Source: DAIOXA01 sp050949165
GTDB taxonomy: Bacteria > Bacillota > Proteinivoracia > UBA4975
Assembly (NCBI GenBank): GCA_050949165.1
Contig: JBMNFF010000001.1
Coordinates: forward strand, 1,074,506-1,138,505
Reading direction: 5' to 3'
DNA: 64,000 bases
The position numbers and the translations under genes are program-made. Shown here one piece after another: positions 42,996 through 51,802 of the stretch. Positions within the stretch are counted from its first letter, which is position 1; each line of letters begins with the position of its first letter. The notes beneath the pieces were generated by a model. The model worked only from the letters and a program-made list of their open reading frames with translations. It had not been told where the DNA came from and did not search any database.

Positions 42996-43484
42996 TTACC
43001 TTCTCTTCAAATACAGGGCCAGGCCTCCGACCACAGCCAATACCGCCAGACCGCCTGCCGCCCAGATGAATGCCCCATTGGAATTGGAAATAGGCGCCGC
43101 CTCAATCGGTTCGGCATCATCCAGCTCTACATCCAGGTCCTCGGCGCCGGACAGGATTGTAAAGATGGGGTTCTCCGCCTGGGCATCGGCCTCGGCCTGG
43201 ACCAGCTGCTGATATTCTTCCTCCCCCAGGATGACCTCCCGGGGCACATCGACATGGACGGTAACCGACTGGTCGTCCTTGACCAGGACGATGTTGAAGA
43301 CCTCCCGGCCCAGAGCGACAAAATCCTGGACCCAGCTTTCCGAAACCTCGTAGCCGGGATATTCCTCCAGGGCCAGCCCATGCAGGCGATTCTGCACCTC
43401 TTCGGGCAATATCCGCAAGACGGCGGAGGCTGGGGCGACGGCCAGCACCAGGATAATAGCGGTAAGAACCAACAAGCGTTTCAT
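42996..43484 (-). CDS. Secreted protein with C-terminal membrane anchor, unknown
   Basis: The 162-residue protein has a signal peptide (residues 1-22, ending APASA), a domain of about 110 residues including LHGLALEEYPGYEVSESW and an acidic stretch (AEDLDVELDDAEP), and a C-terminal membrane helix (about 138-158) ending YLKRR. It would stick to the outer face of the membrane. I do not recognise a family. GAAGGAGG lies before the ATG at 43484. It stands alone between an IS-type repeat and the nitroreductase locus. Confidence 0.75.
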   Translation of the reverse strand: MKRLLVLTAIILVLAVAPASAVLRILPEEVQNRLHGLALEEYPGYEVSESWVQDFVALGREVFNIVLVKDDQSVTVHVDVPREVILGEEEYQQLVQAEADAQAENPIFTILSGAEDLDVELDDAEPIEAAPISNSNGAFIWAAGGLAVLAVVGGLALYLKRR

Positions 43485-43554
43485 GTTTTTTCCTCCTTCA
43501 CGCCAGTTTACAATAGGACGCCGAAGCCGGGCAATTGGTTCATTCATAAAGAAC

Positions 43555-43655
43555 GGGGCTGCCGCAAAATGTCCCCCTGTCATATTGGAAAGCCCGCCCT
43601 GCCGGGAATGTCCCGCAGCGGGCAATATGCAGAGATATCATTTTGCGACAGCCCC
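43555..43655. repeat. 101-bp near-perfect palindromic element with IS1182-like ends
   Basis: GGGGCTGCCGCAAAATG at 43555-43571 faces CATTTTGCGACAGCCCC at 43639-43655 with one mismatch. The inner part folds further: CATATTG with CAATATG and GCCCGC with GCGGGC. The whole element is one long hairpin without coding capacity, typical of a MITE. The stretch from 43656 to 43881 holds no gene that I can support. Confidence 0.8.
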
Positions 43656-43881
43656 TATATTAACAAGCGCCCTGATGTCCAGCGATTCGGCAACCTGCCG
43701 CGGGTACCGCTATGGCGGCAAGAAATCGCCGAACGGGCGCTTGGTGGCAGGAAATTGTCCTGACTGTTGGGGGAAGGAAATAGTGGGGGCAACTCCTGCC
43801 TGCTTTATTCTATTACCTGGTTCGCCCCATGGTGCTAGACATTGACCCCAGGCCGCCTGACACCCACGACCCTCCTAAGGC

Positions 43882-43930
43882 ATAAAAAAACAGAGGTCAG
43901 CAACCCGCATCAATTCCGGGCTCCGACCTC
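43882..43930 (-). terminator. Terminator of the phn operon
   Basis: On the minus strand GAGGTCGGAGCCCG pairs imperfectly with CGGGTTGCTGACCTC and seven T follow a TG. It lies eight bases past the phnE stop. Confidence 0.85.
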
Positions 43931-43937
43931 CTTGCCT

Positions 43938-45482
43938 CTAACTGATTCGCCTTCTCAGCTTTCCGCTCAAATTGTCCACCAACATCACCATGACCACCAT
44001 ACCCAGGAGGAGGAGGCCCACCCGCTCCCAGTTCCGGCCCGAAAGATTCATCATCAGCCAGGTCCCCAACCCGCCGGCGCCCACGATCCCCAGAATCGTC
44101 GCCGTGCGCACATTGGATTCCAGGCGGTAGAGAGAAGCGGAGAGGAAATCCGGCAGCACCCGGGGCAGCACCCCAAAAAACCAGACCTGCAACGGCGCCG
44201 CTCCCGTGGCCTCGATTGCCTCCCAGCCCCTGCGGTCCAGGGCTTCCACCGCCTCGGTATAGAGCTTGCTGAGGACTCCGGCGGTATAGATGGTCAGGGC
44301 CAGCGCCCCGGCCAGGGCCCCCGGCCCCACCCCCCGGAAGAACATGATGGCCAGCACCACAGAGGGAAAGGTCCGGATTACGTTGACCGCCAGTTTATTC
44401 AGCATGGGCCATACCTTGCGGCGCCACAGGTTCATGGCTCCCATGAAGGCCGCGGGCACTGCGGCTATGCTCCCCACCAGGGTGGCGAAGACGGCGATGG
44501 CCAGGCTCTCGGCCAGGCCCTGGGCCAAGCGGGGCCAGTAGCCCCAGTCGGGAGAGAGCATCCTCCCCACCATGGCTTGCCCCTGCCGAATTCCGATGCT
44601 GAAGCGCTCCCAGCTGAGGCCCAGGAGGGAAATCCCCCAGACCACGGCGACGGCCACACAAATTGCTCCCAGCCCCAGCTTCAGCCCCTGCCAGATTCGA
44701 AAGGACTTATAGCTGTCAAAGCTGAGGCCGGAAAAGGTCAGTTTCCGCCCCCGCCGGGCCAGCCAGCTCAAGCCGTCGATGGCCGCTACCGTGACAAAGA
44801 GGATCAGAATTAAGGTGGCAAGGCGGTCATAGCGTAGGAAATTCAGATCCCGCCACAGGAGCTGGCCGATTCCCCCGGCCCCCACCAGTCCCAGGACGGT
44901 GGCCGCCCGCACATTGACCTCCAGGGTGAAGAAGAGCAGGGACCAGGCCTGCCCGGCAATCCGGGGCAGGATGCCGTAGGTCACCATGGCGCCCCAGCCA
45001 GCTCCTACGCCGGTCAGGGCTTCCAGCTGGCGTCCCTCCAAATTCTCGATGTACTCGCTGAGGAGTTTGGCGACAATATTGGCGGCGGTGATGGTCAGGG
45101 CCATCACCCCGGCGCCCCGGCCAATGCTGAACACCGTCACCAGCAGCGCCGCCCAGACCACGTGGGGGATGGTGCGCACCCCCGCCAGCAGCCCGCGCAC
45201 CCCCCGGTGCAACAGGGGATGGGGGGAGATGTTCCCCGCCCCGATAATGGCCAGGAACAGGCCAATGACCGTGCCCAACACCGCCCCGGCCACCGCCATT
45301 TTCAGGGTCTCCACCAGGGTGACCAGAACCTCGGCGGCATAACTCCACTGGGGCGAGGCCATCCTCGCCAGGAGGTTGCCCATATCCGGCAGGCCCTGCC
45401 AGATCTTGACCGGATCCAGGCCCACCTGCCAGGCGCTGATTGCCAAAACCCCAAGGACCAGCAGCCACCTGAGCTTACGCAT
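43938..45482 (-). CDS. phnE: Phosphonate-type ABC transporter permease, two fused PhnE units
   Basis: The 514-residue protein joins two PhnE-like permease domains (about residues 1-255 and 270-514), each with the EAA-type loop: LEALTGVGAGWGAMVTYGILP and WEAIEATGAAPLQVWFFGVLP, followed by NVRAATVLGLVGAGGIG and NVRTATILGIVGAGGLG. Many bacteria code PhnE as one unit that dimerises; here both are in one chain. The ATG at 45482 overlaps the end of phnC. With PhnC and PhnD it forms an importer for a phosphonate, phosphite or similar oxyanion. Confidence 0.93.
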   Translation of the reverse strand: MRKLRWLLVLGVLAISAWQVGLDPVKIWQGLPDMGNLLARMASPQWSYAAEVLVTLVETLKMAVAGAVLGTVIGLFLAIIGAGNISPHPLLHRGVRGLLAGVRTIPHVVWAALLVTVFSIGRGAGVMALTITAANIVAKLLSEYIENLEGRQLEALTGVGAGWGAMVTYGILPRIAGQAWSLLFFTLEVNVRAATVLGLVGAGGIGQLLWRDLNFLRYDRLATLILILFVTVAAIDGLSWLARRGRKLTFSGLSFDSYKSFRIWQGLKLGLGAICVAVAVVWGISLLGLSWERFSIGIRQGQAMVGRMLSPDWGYWPRLAQGLAESLAIAVFATLVGSIAAVPAAFMGAMNLWRRKVWPMLNKLAVNVIRTFPSVVLAIMFFRGVGPGALAGALALTIYTAGVLSKLYTEAVEALDRRGWEAIEATGAAPLQVWFFGVLPRVLPDFLSASLYRLESNVRTATILGIVGAGGLGTWLMMNLSGRNWERVGLLLLGMVVMVMLVDNLSGKLRRRIS

Positions 45483-46233
45483 GGGCCTCTCCCCGGGGAG
45501 GACGCCCATAAATCCGGGCAAAGGTCTCCCCGTTCACCTCAGCCACGGGGCCGTCGTAGACAATCCTGCCCTCCCGCATGCCCACCAACCGGCGGCCATA
45601 CTCGGCAGCCAGGCCGATGTCGTGGAGGTTGACGATGACGGTGATCCCCTCCTGTTGGTTGATCCGGCGAAACCAGTCCATTATATCCCGGGCGGTGGGG
45701 GGGTCCAGGCTGGCCACCGGCTCATCGGCCAGGATGGTATGGGGCTCCTGGGCCAGGGCCCGGGCAATGCTGACCCGCTGCTTTTGCCCACCGCTGAGGT
45801 CACCGGCCCTGTTGAACATCTTGTCCGCCAACCCAACCCGCTCCAAGGCCCCTTGAGCCAGGGCCACGTCGGCGGGGGGAAAGAACCCCAGCACCGTCTT
45901 CCAGGCGGGCAGGTAGCCCAGGCGGCCGGCCAGGACATTGGTCAGCACGGTGGAACGCTCCACCAGGTTGAAATCCTGAAAGATCAGGCCGATCCCCCGG
46001 CGCAACTCCCGCAGTTCCCGCTTCCCCAGGGAAGAGATATCCCGACCCCGGACCACAACCTGGCCGGAGTCGGGCCTGACCAAACCGTTTATGGTGCGGA
46101 GCAAGGTAGACTTGCCGGCCCCGCTTTCGCCCACAATAACCACGAATTCCCCCGGCTGGATGCTCAGGTTCACATCGCTCATGGCCTGAACCCCGCCGGG
46201 AAAGGTCTTGTTTACTCCATGCAGTTCCAGCAT
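45475..46233 (-). CDS. phnC: Phosphonate-type ABC transporter ATPase
   Basis: The 252-residue ATPase has Walker A GESGAGKST, signature LSGGQKQRV, Walker B TILADEP with VASLDPPTA and switch NLHD. These together are typical of PhnC. The ATG at 46233 is used as it gives the family N terminus MLELHGVNKTF and has GGGGTGAGG before it. It lies 20 bases after phnD and overlaps phnE by eight bases. It drives uptake of the ligand bound by PhnD. Confidence 0.93.
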   Translation of the reverse strand: MLELHGVNKTFPGGVQAMSDVNLSIQPGEFVVIVGESGAGKSTLLRTINGLVRPDSGQVVVRGRDISSLGKRELRELRRGIGLIFQDFNLVERSTVLTNVLAGRLGYLPAWKTVLGFFPPADVALAQGALERVGLADKMFNRAGDLSGGQKQRVSIARALAQEPHTILADEPVASLDPPTARDIMDWFRRINQQEGITVIVNLHDIGLAAEYGRRLVGMREGRIVYDGPVAEVNGETFARIYGRPPRGEAHA

Positions 46234-46253
46234 CTCCTCACCCCAAATCCGAC

Positions 46254-47123
46254 TCACTCGCCCCGGAGGTCCACATCCAGGGCTTCGGCGGTATGTCGGA
46301 CCACGTCATAATCTGCATCGGTGGCCCGGACAAAGCCGTGCATATTGAACATTTCCTTGAGCATGGCCGCTCCCTGGGGATCTTCGGCAATGGCCAGGAG
46401 GGCGGCGCTGATCCTTTCCGCCAGTTCCTCATCCATATCTCCCCGCACCGTCACAGAAATATTGGGGATTTCCCTGGTGTAGCCGATGACGGCCACTTCT
46501 TCCTTAGCGGTGGGGAAATCTGCCGAATAGCGGTCGCGCACGTCCACAAAGGCCGCCGCCACGTCCACATCGCCGTTGAGCACCGCCTGCAGGGACTTGT
46601 CGTGGCCGCCGGCAAAGACCGAATCGATATCCTTATCGATATCGTAGCCCAGGCCGACCAGGTGGGCGGCGGGATAGAGATACCCCGAAGCGGAAGAGGG
46701 GTCGACAAAGGCCACCTTCTTGCCCCTGATGTCGCTGAGATCGGCGATACCGCTGTCAACCCGGGCCATGAACTGAGACCGGTAGTAGGGCAGATTGTCC
46801 TTGCCCAGGGCAGTGAGGATTACCCTGGCGCCGCTCTCGCTATTGGCCAGGACATAGCTGAAGGGAGGAATGAAGCCAAAGTCCACCTTGCCCGAACCGA
46901 GCCCCTCCACCACCGAGACGTAGTTGACGGCGGTAAAGGGCTTGACCTTGATGCCCAGTTCCTCCGAGAGCATTTCGGCCAGGGGCTCCACCTCTTCGAT
47001 CAGGGCCTCGGCGTCCTTCATGGGCACAAAACCCATCACCAGCACTTCCTCCTTCTGACCGGAGCATCCGGCCGCTGCCAGAACTGCCAGCAACACAGCC
47101 AGTACCAAAGCGATTCTTTTCAT
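46254..47123 (-). CDS. phnD: PhnD-type substrate-binding lipoprotein
   Basis: The 289-residue protein has a lipoprotein signal (about residues 1-20, LAAAGCS) and a two-lobed binding fold of the PhnD family: VMGFVPMKDAEALIEEVEPL, YVSVVEGLGSGKVDFGF, VAFVDPSSASGYLYPA and GGHDKSLQAVLNGDVDVAAA. It captures the substrate outside the membrane for PhnE/PhnC. GGAAAGGTG precedes the ATG at 47123. No phosphonate-degrading genes are adjacent, so the ligand could be a phosphonate, phosphite or another small anion. Confidence 0.93.
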   Translation of the reverse strand: MKRIALVLAVLLAVLAAAGCSGQKEEVLVMGFVPMKDAEALIEEVEPLAEMLSEELGIKVKPFTAVNYVSVVEGLGSGKVDFGFIPPFSYVLANSESGARVILTALGKDNLPYYRSQFMARVDSGIADLSDIRGKKVAFVDPSSASGYLYPAAHLVGLGYDIDKDIDSVFAGGHDKSLQAVLNGDVDVAAAFVDVRDRYSADFPTAKEEVAVIGYTREIPNISVTVRGDMDEELAERISAALLAIAEDPQGAAMLKEMFNMHGFVRATDADYDVVRHTAEALDVDLRGE

Positions 47124-47154
47124 CTTTTTCACCTTTCCTTCAATATGTCCTTTA

Positions 47155-47194
47155 CTATCCCGGTAAACCGGGATATAATAAATGTATCGATACA
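47155..47194. promoter_or_regulatory. Two palindromes in the phnD-mocR divergent promoter
   Basis: TATCCCGG and CCGGGATA (47155-47174) form one palindrome with a TAAA centre. TGTATCGATACA (47183-47194) is a second, loop-free one. No good -35 box for phnD is visible, so activation by the divergent MocR-type regulator is plausible. Confidence 0.6.
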
Positions 47195-47271
47195 ATCATT
47201 TAGATTGTTCCTACTACCATTATTGCACTGGCTTGACGCGCTGTCAATAAGTTCAAAGGGGGAAAGTGAAA

Positions 47272-48693
47272 TTGTCAGACGCCTTAAATAATGTACCCAT
47301 ACACCTCCAGAGAGATTCCCACCAGCCCCTCTATACCCAGATCGTCGCCGCCCTCTCCCAGGCCATAGACTCCGGGGTCCTGGCCCCGGGCGCCCGCCTC
47401 CCCTCCATCCGCGCCCTGGCCCGCCGCCTGGAGGTCAACGTCGTCACCGTGGTCACCGCCTATAAAGAGCTGGAACTGGGGGGATATATCTGGTCCCGGG
47501 TGGGCAGCGGCACCTTTGTCCGCACCGCCCCTCCCGCCGAGACCACCCGGCAGATCTACATCCCCCACCACGGCATCAACTTCGCCAGCGCCACCCCTAC
47601 GCCCGAGATCTTCCCGGCAGACGACTTTAAGCGCCTCCTCAACCAGGTCCTGGACCGGGACGGAGGCCACGCCTTCGGCTATCAGGAGAGCCAGGGCTGG
47701 CCGCCCCTGCGGGAGTCCATGGCCCAGTACCTGGCCAAGAACGGCATCCGGAGCTCGGTGGAAAACATCCACATCATCTCCGGAGCCCAGCAGGGCATCG
47801 ACCTGGCCGCCAAGATTCTCGTCAATCAGAACGACACCATTTTCGTGGAAGAGCCCACCTACCACGGGGCCATCGCCTCCTTTCAATCCCGGGGCGCCAG
47901 GATAATCCCCATTCCCTTGGAGAACAACGGCCCCAACCTCAAAATCCTGCGCCATCAGCTGCGCCGGCACCGGCCCAAGCTCTTCTATGCCATGCCCAAT
48001 TTCCAAAACCCCACCGGCTACTCCTATTCCAGGCAAAAAAAACAGGCCCTCCTGGACCTGGCCCGGGAACATCAATTTGCCGTGGTGGAGGACGACTACC
48101 TCAGCGAGCTCAGCTTCCAAGGCCCACCAGCTCCCCGCACCCTAAAGGCCATGGACAAGGAGGATCAGGTCGTCTACATCAAGAGTTTCTCCAAAATCCT
48201 CATGCCCGGCCTGCGCCTGGGCCTGTTGGTGGCCCCGGCACACCTCAATCAAAGCCTGGGCGCCGCAAAACAGTTCTCCGATATCTCCAGCTCCGGCCTC
48301 CTTCAACGCACCCTGGACCTCTATCTCCGGGAAGAGGCCTGGCTGGCCCATTTGGAAAAACTGCGGCGAATTTACTCCGCCCGTTACCAGCGGGCAGAAG
48401 CGGAACTCAGGCGGCACCTGCCCCAACTCCGGTTTACCGCCCCCGGCGGCGGCCTCCACATCTGGCTGCAGCTGCCCCAGGGCATGAACGGCGATGAGTT
48501 GTATCGCCACTGCCTGCGGGAGGAGGTCCTCATCACCCCCGGCAGCTACTTCTCCCCCGGCGGCAGCTATCGCCAGTACTTCCGCCTCAGCTATGCCGCC
48601 GTCACCCAGGAGGAAATTTCCCGGGGCATCGAGATCATGGGCAAAATCCTCGCCCAGACCGGCGCCCCCCCGACAATTCAGCCCCTGCTATAA
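47272..48693 (+). CDS. MocR-type GntR regulator with aminotransferase domain
   Basis: The 473-residue protein joins a GntR winged HTH (about residues 12-80; YTQIVAALSQAIDSGVLAPG, then LPSIRALARRLEVN) to a fold-type I aminotransferase domain with the PLP lysine in YIKSFSKILMPGLRLG. Such regulators sense amines or amino acids through PLP. The TTG at 47272 is favoured since GGGGG lies nine bases before it; the GTG at 47266 would be too close. It is divergent from phnDCE, so it likely controls that importer, perhaps in response to an aminophosphonate. Confidence 0.92.
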   Translation: MSDALNNVPIHLQRDSHQPLYTQIVAALSQAIDSGVLAPGARLPSIRALARRLEVNVVTVVTAYKELELGGYIWSRVGSGTFVRTAPPAETTRQIYIPHHGINFASATPTPEIFPADDFKRLLNQVLDRDGGHAFGYQESQGWPPLRESMAQYLAKNGIRSSVENIHIISGAQQGIDLAAKILVNQNDTIFVEEPTYHGAIASFQSRGARIIPIPLENNGPNLKILRHQLRRHRPKLFYAMPNFQNPTGYSYSRQKKQALLDLAREHQFAVVEDDYLSELSFQGPPAPRTLKAMDKEDQVVYIKSFSKILMPGLRLGLLVAPAHLNQSLGAAKQFSDISSSGLLQRTLDLYLREEAWLAHLEKLRRIYSARYQRAEAELRRHLPQLRFTAPGGGLHIWLQLPQGMNGDELYRHCLREEVLITPGSYFSPGGSYRQYFRLSYAAVTQEEISRGIEIMGKILAQTGAPPTIQPLL

Positions 48694-48699
48694 AGAGAA

Positions 48700-48727
48700 A
48701 AACGGAGCCCGCTGGCTCCGTCTTTTA
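48700..48727. terminator. Bidirectional terminator between mocR and the ZIP gene
   Basis: ACGGAGCC and GGCTCCGT pair around CGCT, with A-rich and T-rich flanks. Confidence 0.85.
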
Positions 48728-48728
48728 A

Positions 48729-49451
48729 TTACAGCAGCACCCCCAGGATAAACCCGCTCACCAGGCCGATATTTGCCCAGTAATGGTGGTAGTTGCGAGC
48801 ATGGGGGATCAGTTCATCCCCGACGATGTAGAACATCGCCCCGGCGGCAAAGCCCAGGGCCCCGGCAACCAAACCGGGGCTGGATTGAAAGGCCAGACCG
48901 CCAATCCAGGCGCCCACCACCGTCATGAGCCCCGCTGCGCCTGCCATGACAATGAGGCGGCCGGCGGGCACTCCGCCGATGCTCAGGGGAACGGCGGTGG
49001 CCATGCCCTCGGGGATATTGTGGATGCCAATGGCGATGGCGATGACCAGGCCCAGCTCGGGGCGGGCAATCATCCCGGCGCCAATGGCCATGCCCTCGGC
49101 AACATTGTGTACGGCAATCCCCAGAAAGATCAGGTAGCCGACCTTGAGCATCTCCACTTTTTCGGGATGACAGCAGTCTCCGTTCATAAAATGCAGGTGG
49201 GGGATGAGAAGATCCAATAAATTCATTAAGATAACCCCACAAATAAATCCGATAAGCGCCTTGACTGTGCCGCCCATGGTTATGGCCTCAGGCAGCAATT
49301 CCAGGGTGGTAATGGCCAGCATAACTCCGGCGGCAAAGCCCAGCAGCAAGGACAGCACCCGGGCGGACGGTCTCCCTACCACTGCTACGATACCAGCGCC
49401 CAAGGCTGTGGCAAGTCCGGCAATGGCACTGATAATCAGCATCTCCTGCAT
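48729..49451 (-). CDS. ZIP family metal transporter
   Basis: The 240-residue protein has eight membrane helices and the two metal-binding helices HNVAEGMAIG and HNIPEGMATA, hallmarks of ZIP carriers of the GufA/ZupT type. A His/Cys-containing loop (HLHFMNGDCCHPE) lies before helix 4. It would bring zinc or related divalent ions into the cell. GGAGGACGAGT precedes the ATG at 49451. It lies downstream of the fur-cbi operon but a terminator intervenes, so its control is uncertain. Confidence 0.93.
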   Translation of the reverse strand: MQEMLIISAIAGLATALGAGIVAVVGRPSARVLSLLLGFAAGVMLAITTLELLPEAITMGGTVKALIGFICGVILMNLLDLLIPHLHFMNGDCCHPEKVEMLKVGYLIFLGIAVHNVAEGMAIGAGMIARPELGLVIAIAIGIHNIPEGMATAVPLSIGGVPAGRLIVMAGAAGLMTVVGAWIGGLAFQSSPGLVAGALGFAAGAMFYIVGDELIPHARNYHHYWANIGLVSGFILGVLL

Positions 49452-49536
49452 ACTCGTCCTCCAATCCCACTGAAAATCTTTTTCAACTACCATCAGTTTA
49501 CCCTAACCCAGGAGATATTTCTACCCCAAAGGCAAA

Positions 49537-49560
49537 ATAAGGGCAGCTAAGCTACCCTTA
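49537..49560 (-). terminator. Terminator of the fur-cbi operon
   Basis: On the minus strand AAGGGTAGC and GCTGCCCTT pair around the cbiO stop and ATTTTGCC follows. Confidence 0.75.
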
Positions 49561-50415
49561 TTGTACGCCGGGATCGGCCTGTTCAATGCCAAACGCCGCC
49601 AAAATCTCTGCAGCCATCTGCGCGGCGTCCCAATCCGGCTCGACATTTAATCCCCCGCGCCGCAGCAAATCTGCCAGCACGAATAAATCCGGCGGCCGCA
49701 AATTACTCCGGGCCAGCAACTCCGTTTGCCGGAACACTTCCAGGGGAGGGCCCTGGGCCACAACCCCGCCGCCGTCAAGGACATAGACCGAGCCGGCCAA
49801 CATGGCCACGGGCTCCAGGTGATGGCTGGTAAAGATAATGGCCATCCCCCGCTCCCCATTGATTCGCTTCAGCAGGGCCGTCAATTCCCTGACCGCCCGG
49901 GCATCCAGCTCGGCGAAGGGTTCGTCCAGGATCAGGAGTTCCGGTTCCGCAGCCAGGGCTCCGGCCAGGGCCACCTTCCTGATTTCACCGCCGCTGAGGT
50001 AGTGGGGAATCCGCTGGGCCAAATGGGCGATCTCCAGACTCTCCAGGACTGCCATGACCTTTGCTTCCAGTTCCCGACGCGACAACTTCAGATGCCCCAG
50101 GCCCAATGCTACATCCTCCCGGACCGTGGGTCCGATGATCTGCTCGGCGGGATTCTGAAAGACCACGCCCAGGCGGGTGCGCACCTCCTCAAAGTCCCGG
50201 AACGGGTCCCGGCCAAAGACCCGGATGCTGCCCTGGGTGGGCTGCAGTAGCCCCGCAATGTGCTGGAGCAATGTGGTCTTGCCGGCGCCGTTGGCCGCCA
50301 GCAGCGCCGTTATTTCGCCTGGCCTGACCTCCAGCTCCACCCCCCGCAAGGAAACCTCGGTGCGGTCGGGGTAGACATGGGACAGACCCCGGACCTGGAC
50401 AATTGCCTCAGACAT
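49558..50415 (-). CDS. cbiO: Cobalt/nickel-type ECF transporter ATPase
   Basis: The 285-residue ATPase has signature LSGGEIRK, Walker B LLILDEPFAELD and switch SHH as in CbiO. Walker A is AANGAGKTT, with Ala in place of the first Gly; the rest of the loop is intact. A C-terminal extension of about 60 residues follows. The ATG at 50415 overlaps the end of cbiQ. With CbiQ and CbiM it powers uptake of a divalent metal. The metal may be cobalt or nickel, or zinc given the linked Fur-family gene. Confidence 0.92.
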   Translation of the reverse strand: MSEAIVQVRGLSHVYPDRTEVSLRGVELEVRPGEITALLAANGAGKTTLLQHIAGLLQPTQGSIRVFGRDPFRDFEEVRTRLGVVFQNPAEQIIGPTVREDVALGLGHLKLSRRELEAKVMAVLESLEIAHLAQRIPHYLSGGEIRKVALAGALAAEPELLILDEPFAELDARAVRELTALLKRINGERGMAIIFTSHHLEPVAMLAGSVYVLDGGGVVAQGPPLEVFRQTELLARSNLRPPDLFVLADLLRRGGLNVEPDWDAAQMAAEILAAFGIEQADPGVQ

Positions 50416-51100
50416 AGTACCACCCCGCAGCCAATACCAGAATACACAAGAGCAGCGCCCAATCTGCCCTGCGCAACCGCCAGTCCCGGTTAACCCGCAG
50501 GCCCTGACCCAGCCCCCGCAGGCGCAAAAGAGAATACTGGCGCGCCGCCATATCCCAGGCCCGGAGCAGAATCATCCCGTAGACCTGGGCTGTAGCCCGG
50601 AAGCGGCCCCAGCTCAACCCCTCCCGGCCCCGGCGCAGGCGCACCGCCGTCAGGGTGTTGTCCAGGGCCCCCCAGAGTAAGAACAGGGACCGGTAGGTGA
50701 AGTACAGCAGCTCGCCGAAGACCGGGGGCATGGGCGCCGAGAGCAGGCCCAACACCTGCACCGGCGGCGTCGTCACAAACACCAGGGCCACCGCCAGGGC
50801 GGCAATCCCCGCCCTGCCGATAATTACCAGGCCCACCTGCCAATGGCCCAGGCTGAGAGCAAAGATAGAGGCAAAGAGCATGGGGGCCAGGACCAGGGGC
50901 GCCAGGATCCTCAGGGGCAAGCGGTTGGAAATGGCCGCCGCCACCAGCAACAGTGCCAACCCACCCATAAAGACCAAGGACCTGCTGGTCAAGAGCGAGG
51001 CCAAGAGGGCAAGGACAAAGAGGGCCTTGGCCGGCAGCGAACAGCCCTGCAGCCAACACCTGTGATTTACCGCCAAATTATCCAGGGTCGCGAGATTCAC
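50408..51100 (-). CDS. cbiQ: ECF transporter transmembrane subunit CbiQ
   Basis: The 230-residue membrane protein has about five helices and the CbiQ coupling segments: LRRGREGLSWGRF and ARQYSLLRLRGLGQG, the Ala/Arg-Gly coupling helices that contact the ATPase. The GTG start at 51100 follows GGGGGTGATG. It begins four bases after the stop of cbiM and overlaps cbiO by eight bases. Together with CbiM it forms the membrane part of a metal importer. CbiN is not seen as a separate gene. Confidence 0.92.
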   Translation of the reverse strand: MNLATLDNLAVNHRCWLQGCSLPAKALFVLALLASLLTSRSLVFMGGLALLLVAAAISNRLPLRILAPLVLAPMLFASIFALSLGHWQVGLVIIGRAGIAALAVALVFVTTPPVQVLGLLSAPMPPVFGELLYFTYRSLFLLWGALDNTLTAVRLRRGREGLSWGRFRATAQVYGMILLRAWDMAARQYSLLRLRGLGQGLRVNRDWRLRRADWALLLCILVLAAGWYYV

Positions 51101-51104
51101 ACCA

Positions 51105-51773
51105 TCACCCCCGGGCGAACCAGCCGCCCTTCACTTTATCTACATAGGCCACCACCAGCAAGCTGAGGGGCAATTCCACCGCCGCCCACACAGCCGCCAG
51201 CGGCGCCACCAGCAACACAAAGGTCCCGAAGAATCCGCGCCCCTCGCCCTCTCCCGGGGCATGGGGCTTGTCGTGGTCATGATGGGCCAGGGCCTCCAGC
51301 TCCACCCCGGCAATTGCCGCCACCGCCAGCACCAGCAGGGTGGAAACCAACAGGGCGACCAGGACGGCCAGGCCGGCATTTACCAGCAGGCGCCTGCCGC
51401 CGCCCAGGAGGAGGAAGAGCCCCCCCGCCACCAGGGCCTCGCTGCCCACCAGGAGGGCGTTGACCCCCAGCATGGTCAGGCCGCCGTGGCTAACCAGGGC
51501 ATTGAAGAGATTGACGATGAACACGGCCAGGAATCCCAGGACGGGGCCCAGGATTATTCCGGCCAGGGCGGCTAAATTGACATGCAGGGGCAAGCCCAGG
51601 GGGATGTTCATGGCCACCAGGGAAACTGCCGCCATCACCGCCACCGTGGGCAGCAAGCGCCGCCGGGCCTCCAGCCGCTTCAGGGCTATAAAAACCAGGA
51701 TCCCCGTAACCGCCAGTCCCCCTGACCAAAGCCACCAGGGTAGGACCCCGTCGGGCAGGTGCAAATGACTCAT
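51105..51773 (-). CDS. cbiM: ECF transporter substrate-binding subunit CbiM
   Basis: The 222-residue protein has about six to seven membrane helices with HVNLAALAGIILGPVLG and NLFNALVSHGGLTMLGVN, which are CbiM/NikM motifs. A His/Asp-rich loop (HHDHDKPHAPGEG) lies at about residues 167-180. The N terminus is MSHLHLPDGVLP, where most members begin M-H-x-P-D-G and use His2 as a metal ligand; here the first His is at position 3. The metal may therefore be held differently. TTTGGAGG precedes the ATG at 51773. The last helix may substitute for CbiN. Confidence 0.9.
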   Translation of the reverse strand: MSHLHLPDGVLPWWLWSGGLAVTGILVFIALKRLEARRRLLPTVAVMAAVSLVAMNIPLGLPLHVNLAALAGIILGPVLGFLAVFIVNLFNALVSHGGLTMLGVNALLVGSEALVAGGLFLLLGGGRRLLVNAGLAVLVALLVSTLLVLAVAAIAGVELEALAHHDHDKPHAPGEGEGRGFFGTFVLLVAPLAAVWAAVELPLSLLVVAYVDKVKGGWFARG

Positions 51774-51802
51774 ATCCAAAACCTCCAAACCGTCATTTCC
51801 GA

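Noticed and set aside
43656..43881. Plus-strand frames after the 101-bp palindromic element
   Set aside because: They start inside the element or the neighbouring gene's leader, lack ribosome sites and show no recognisable product.
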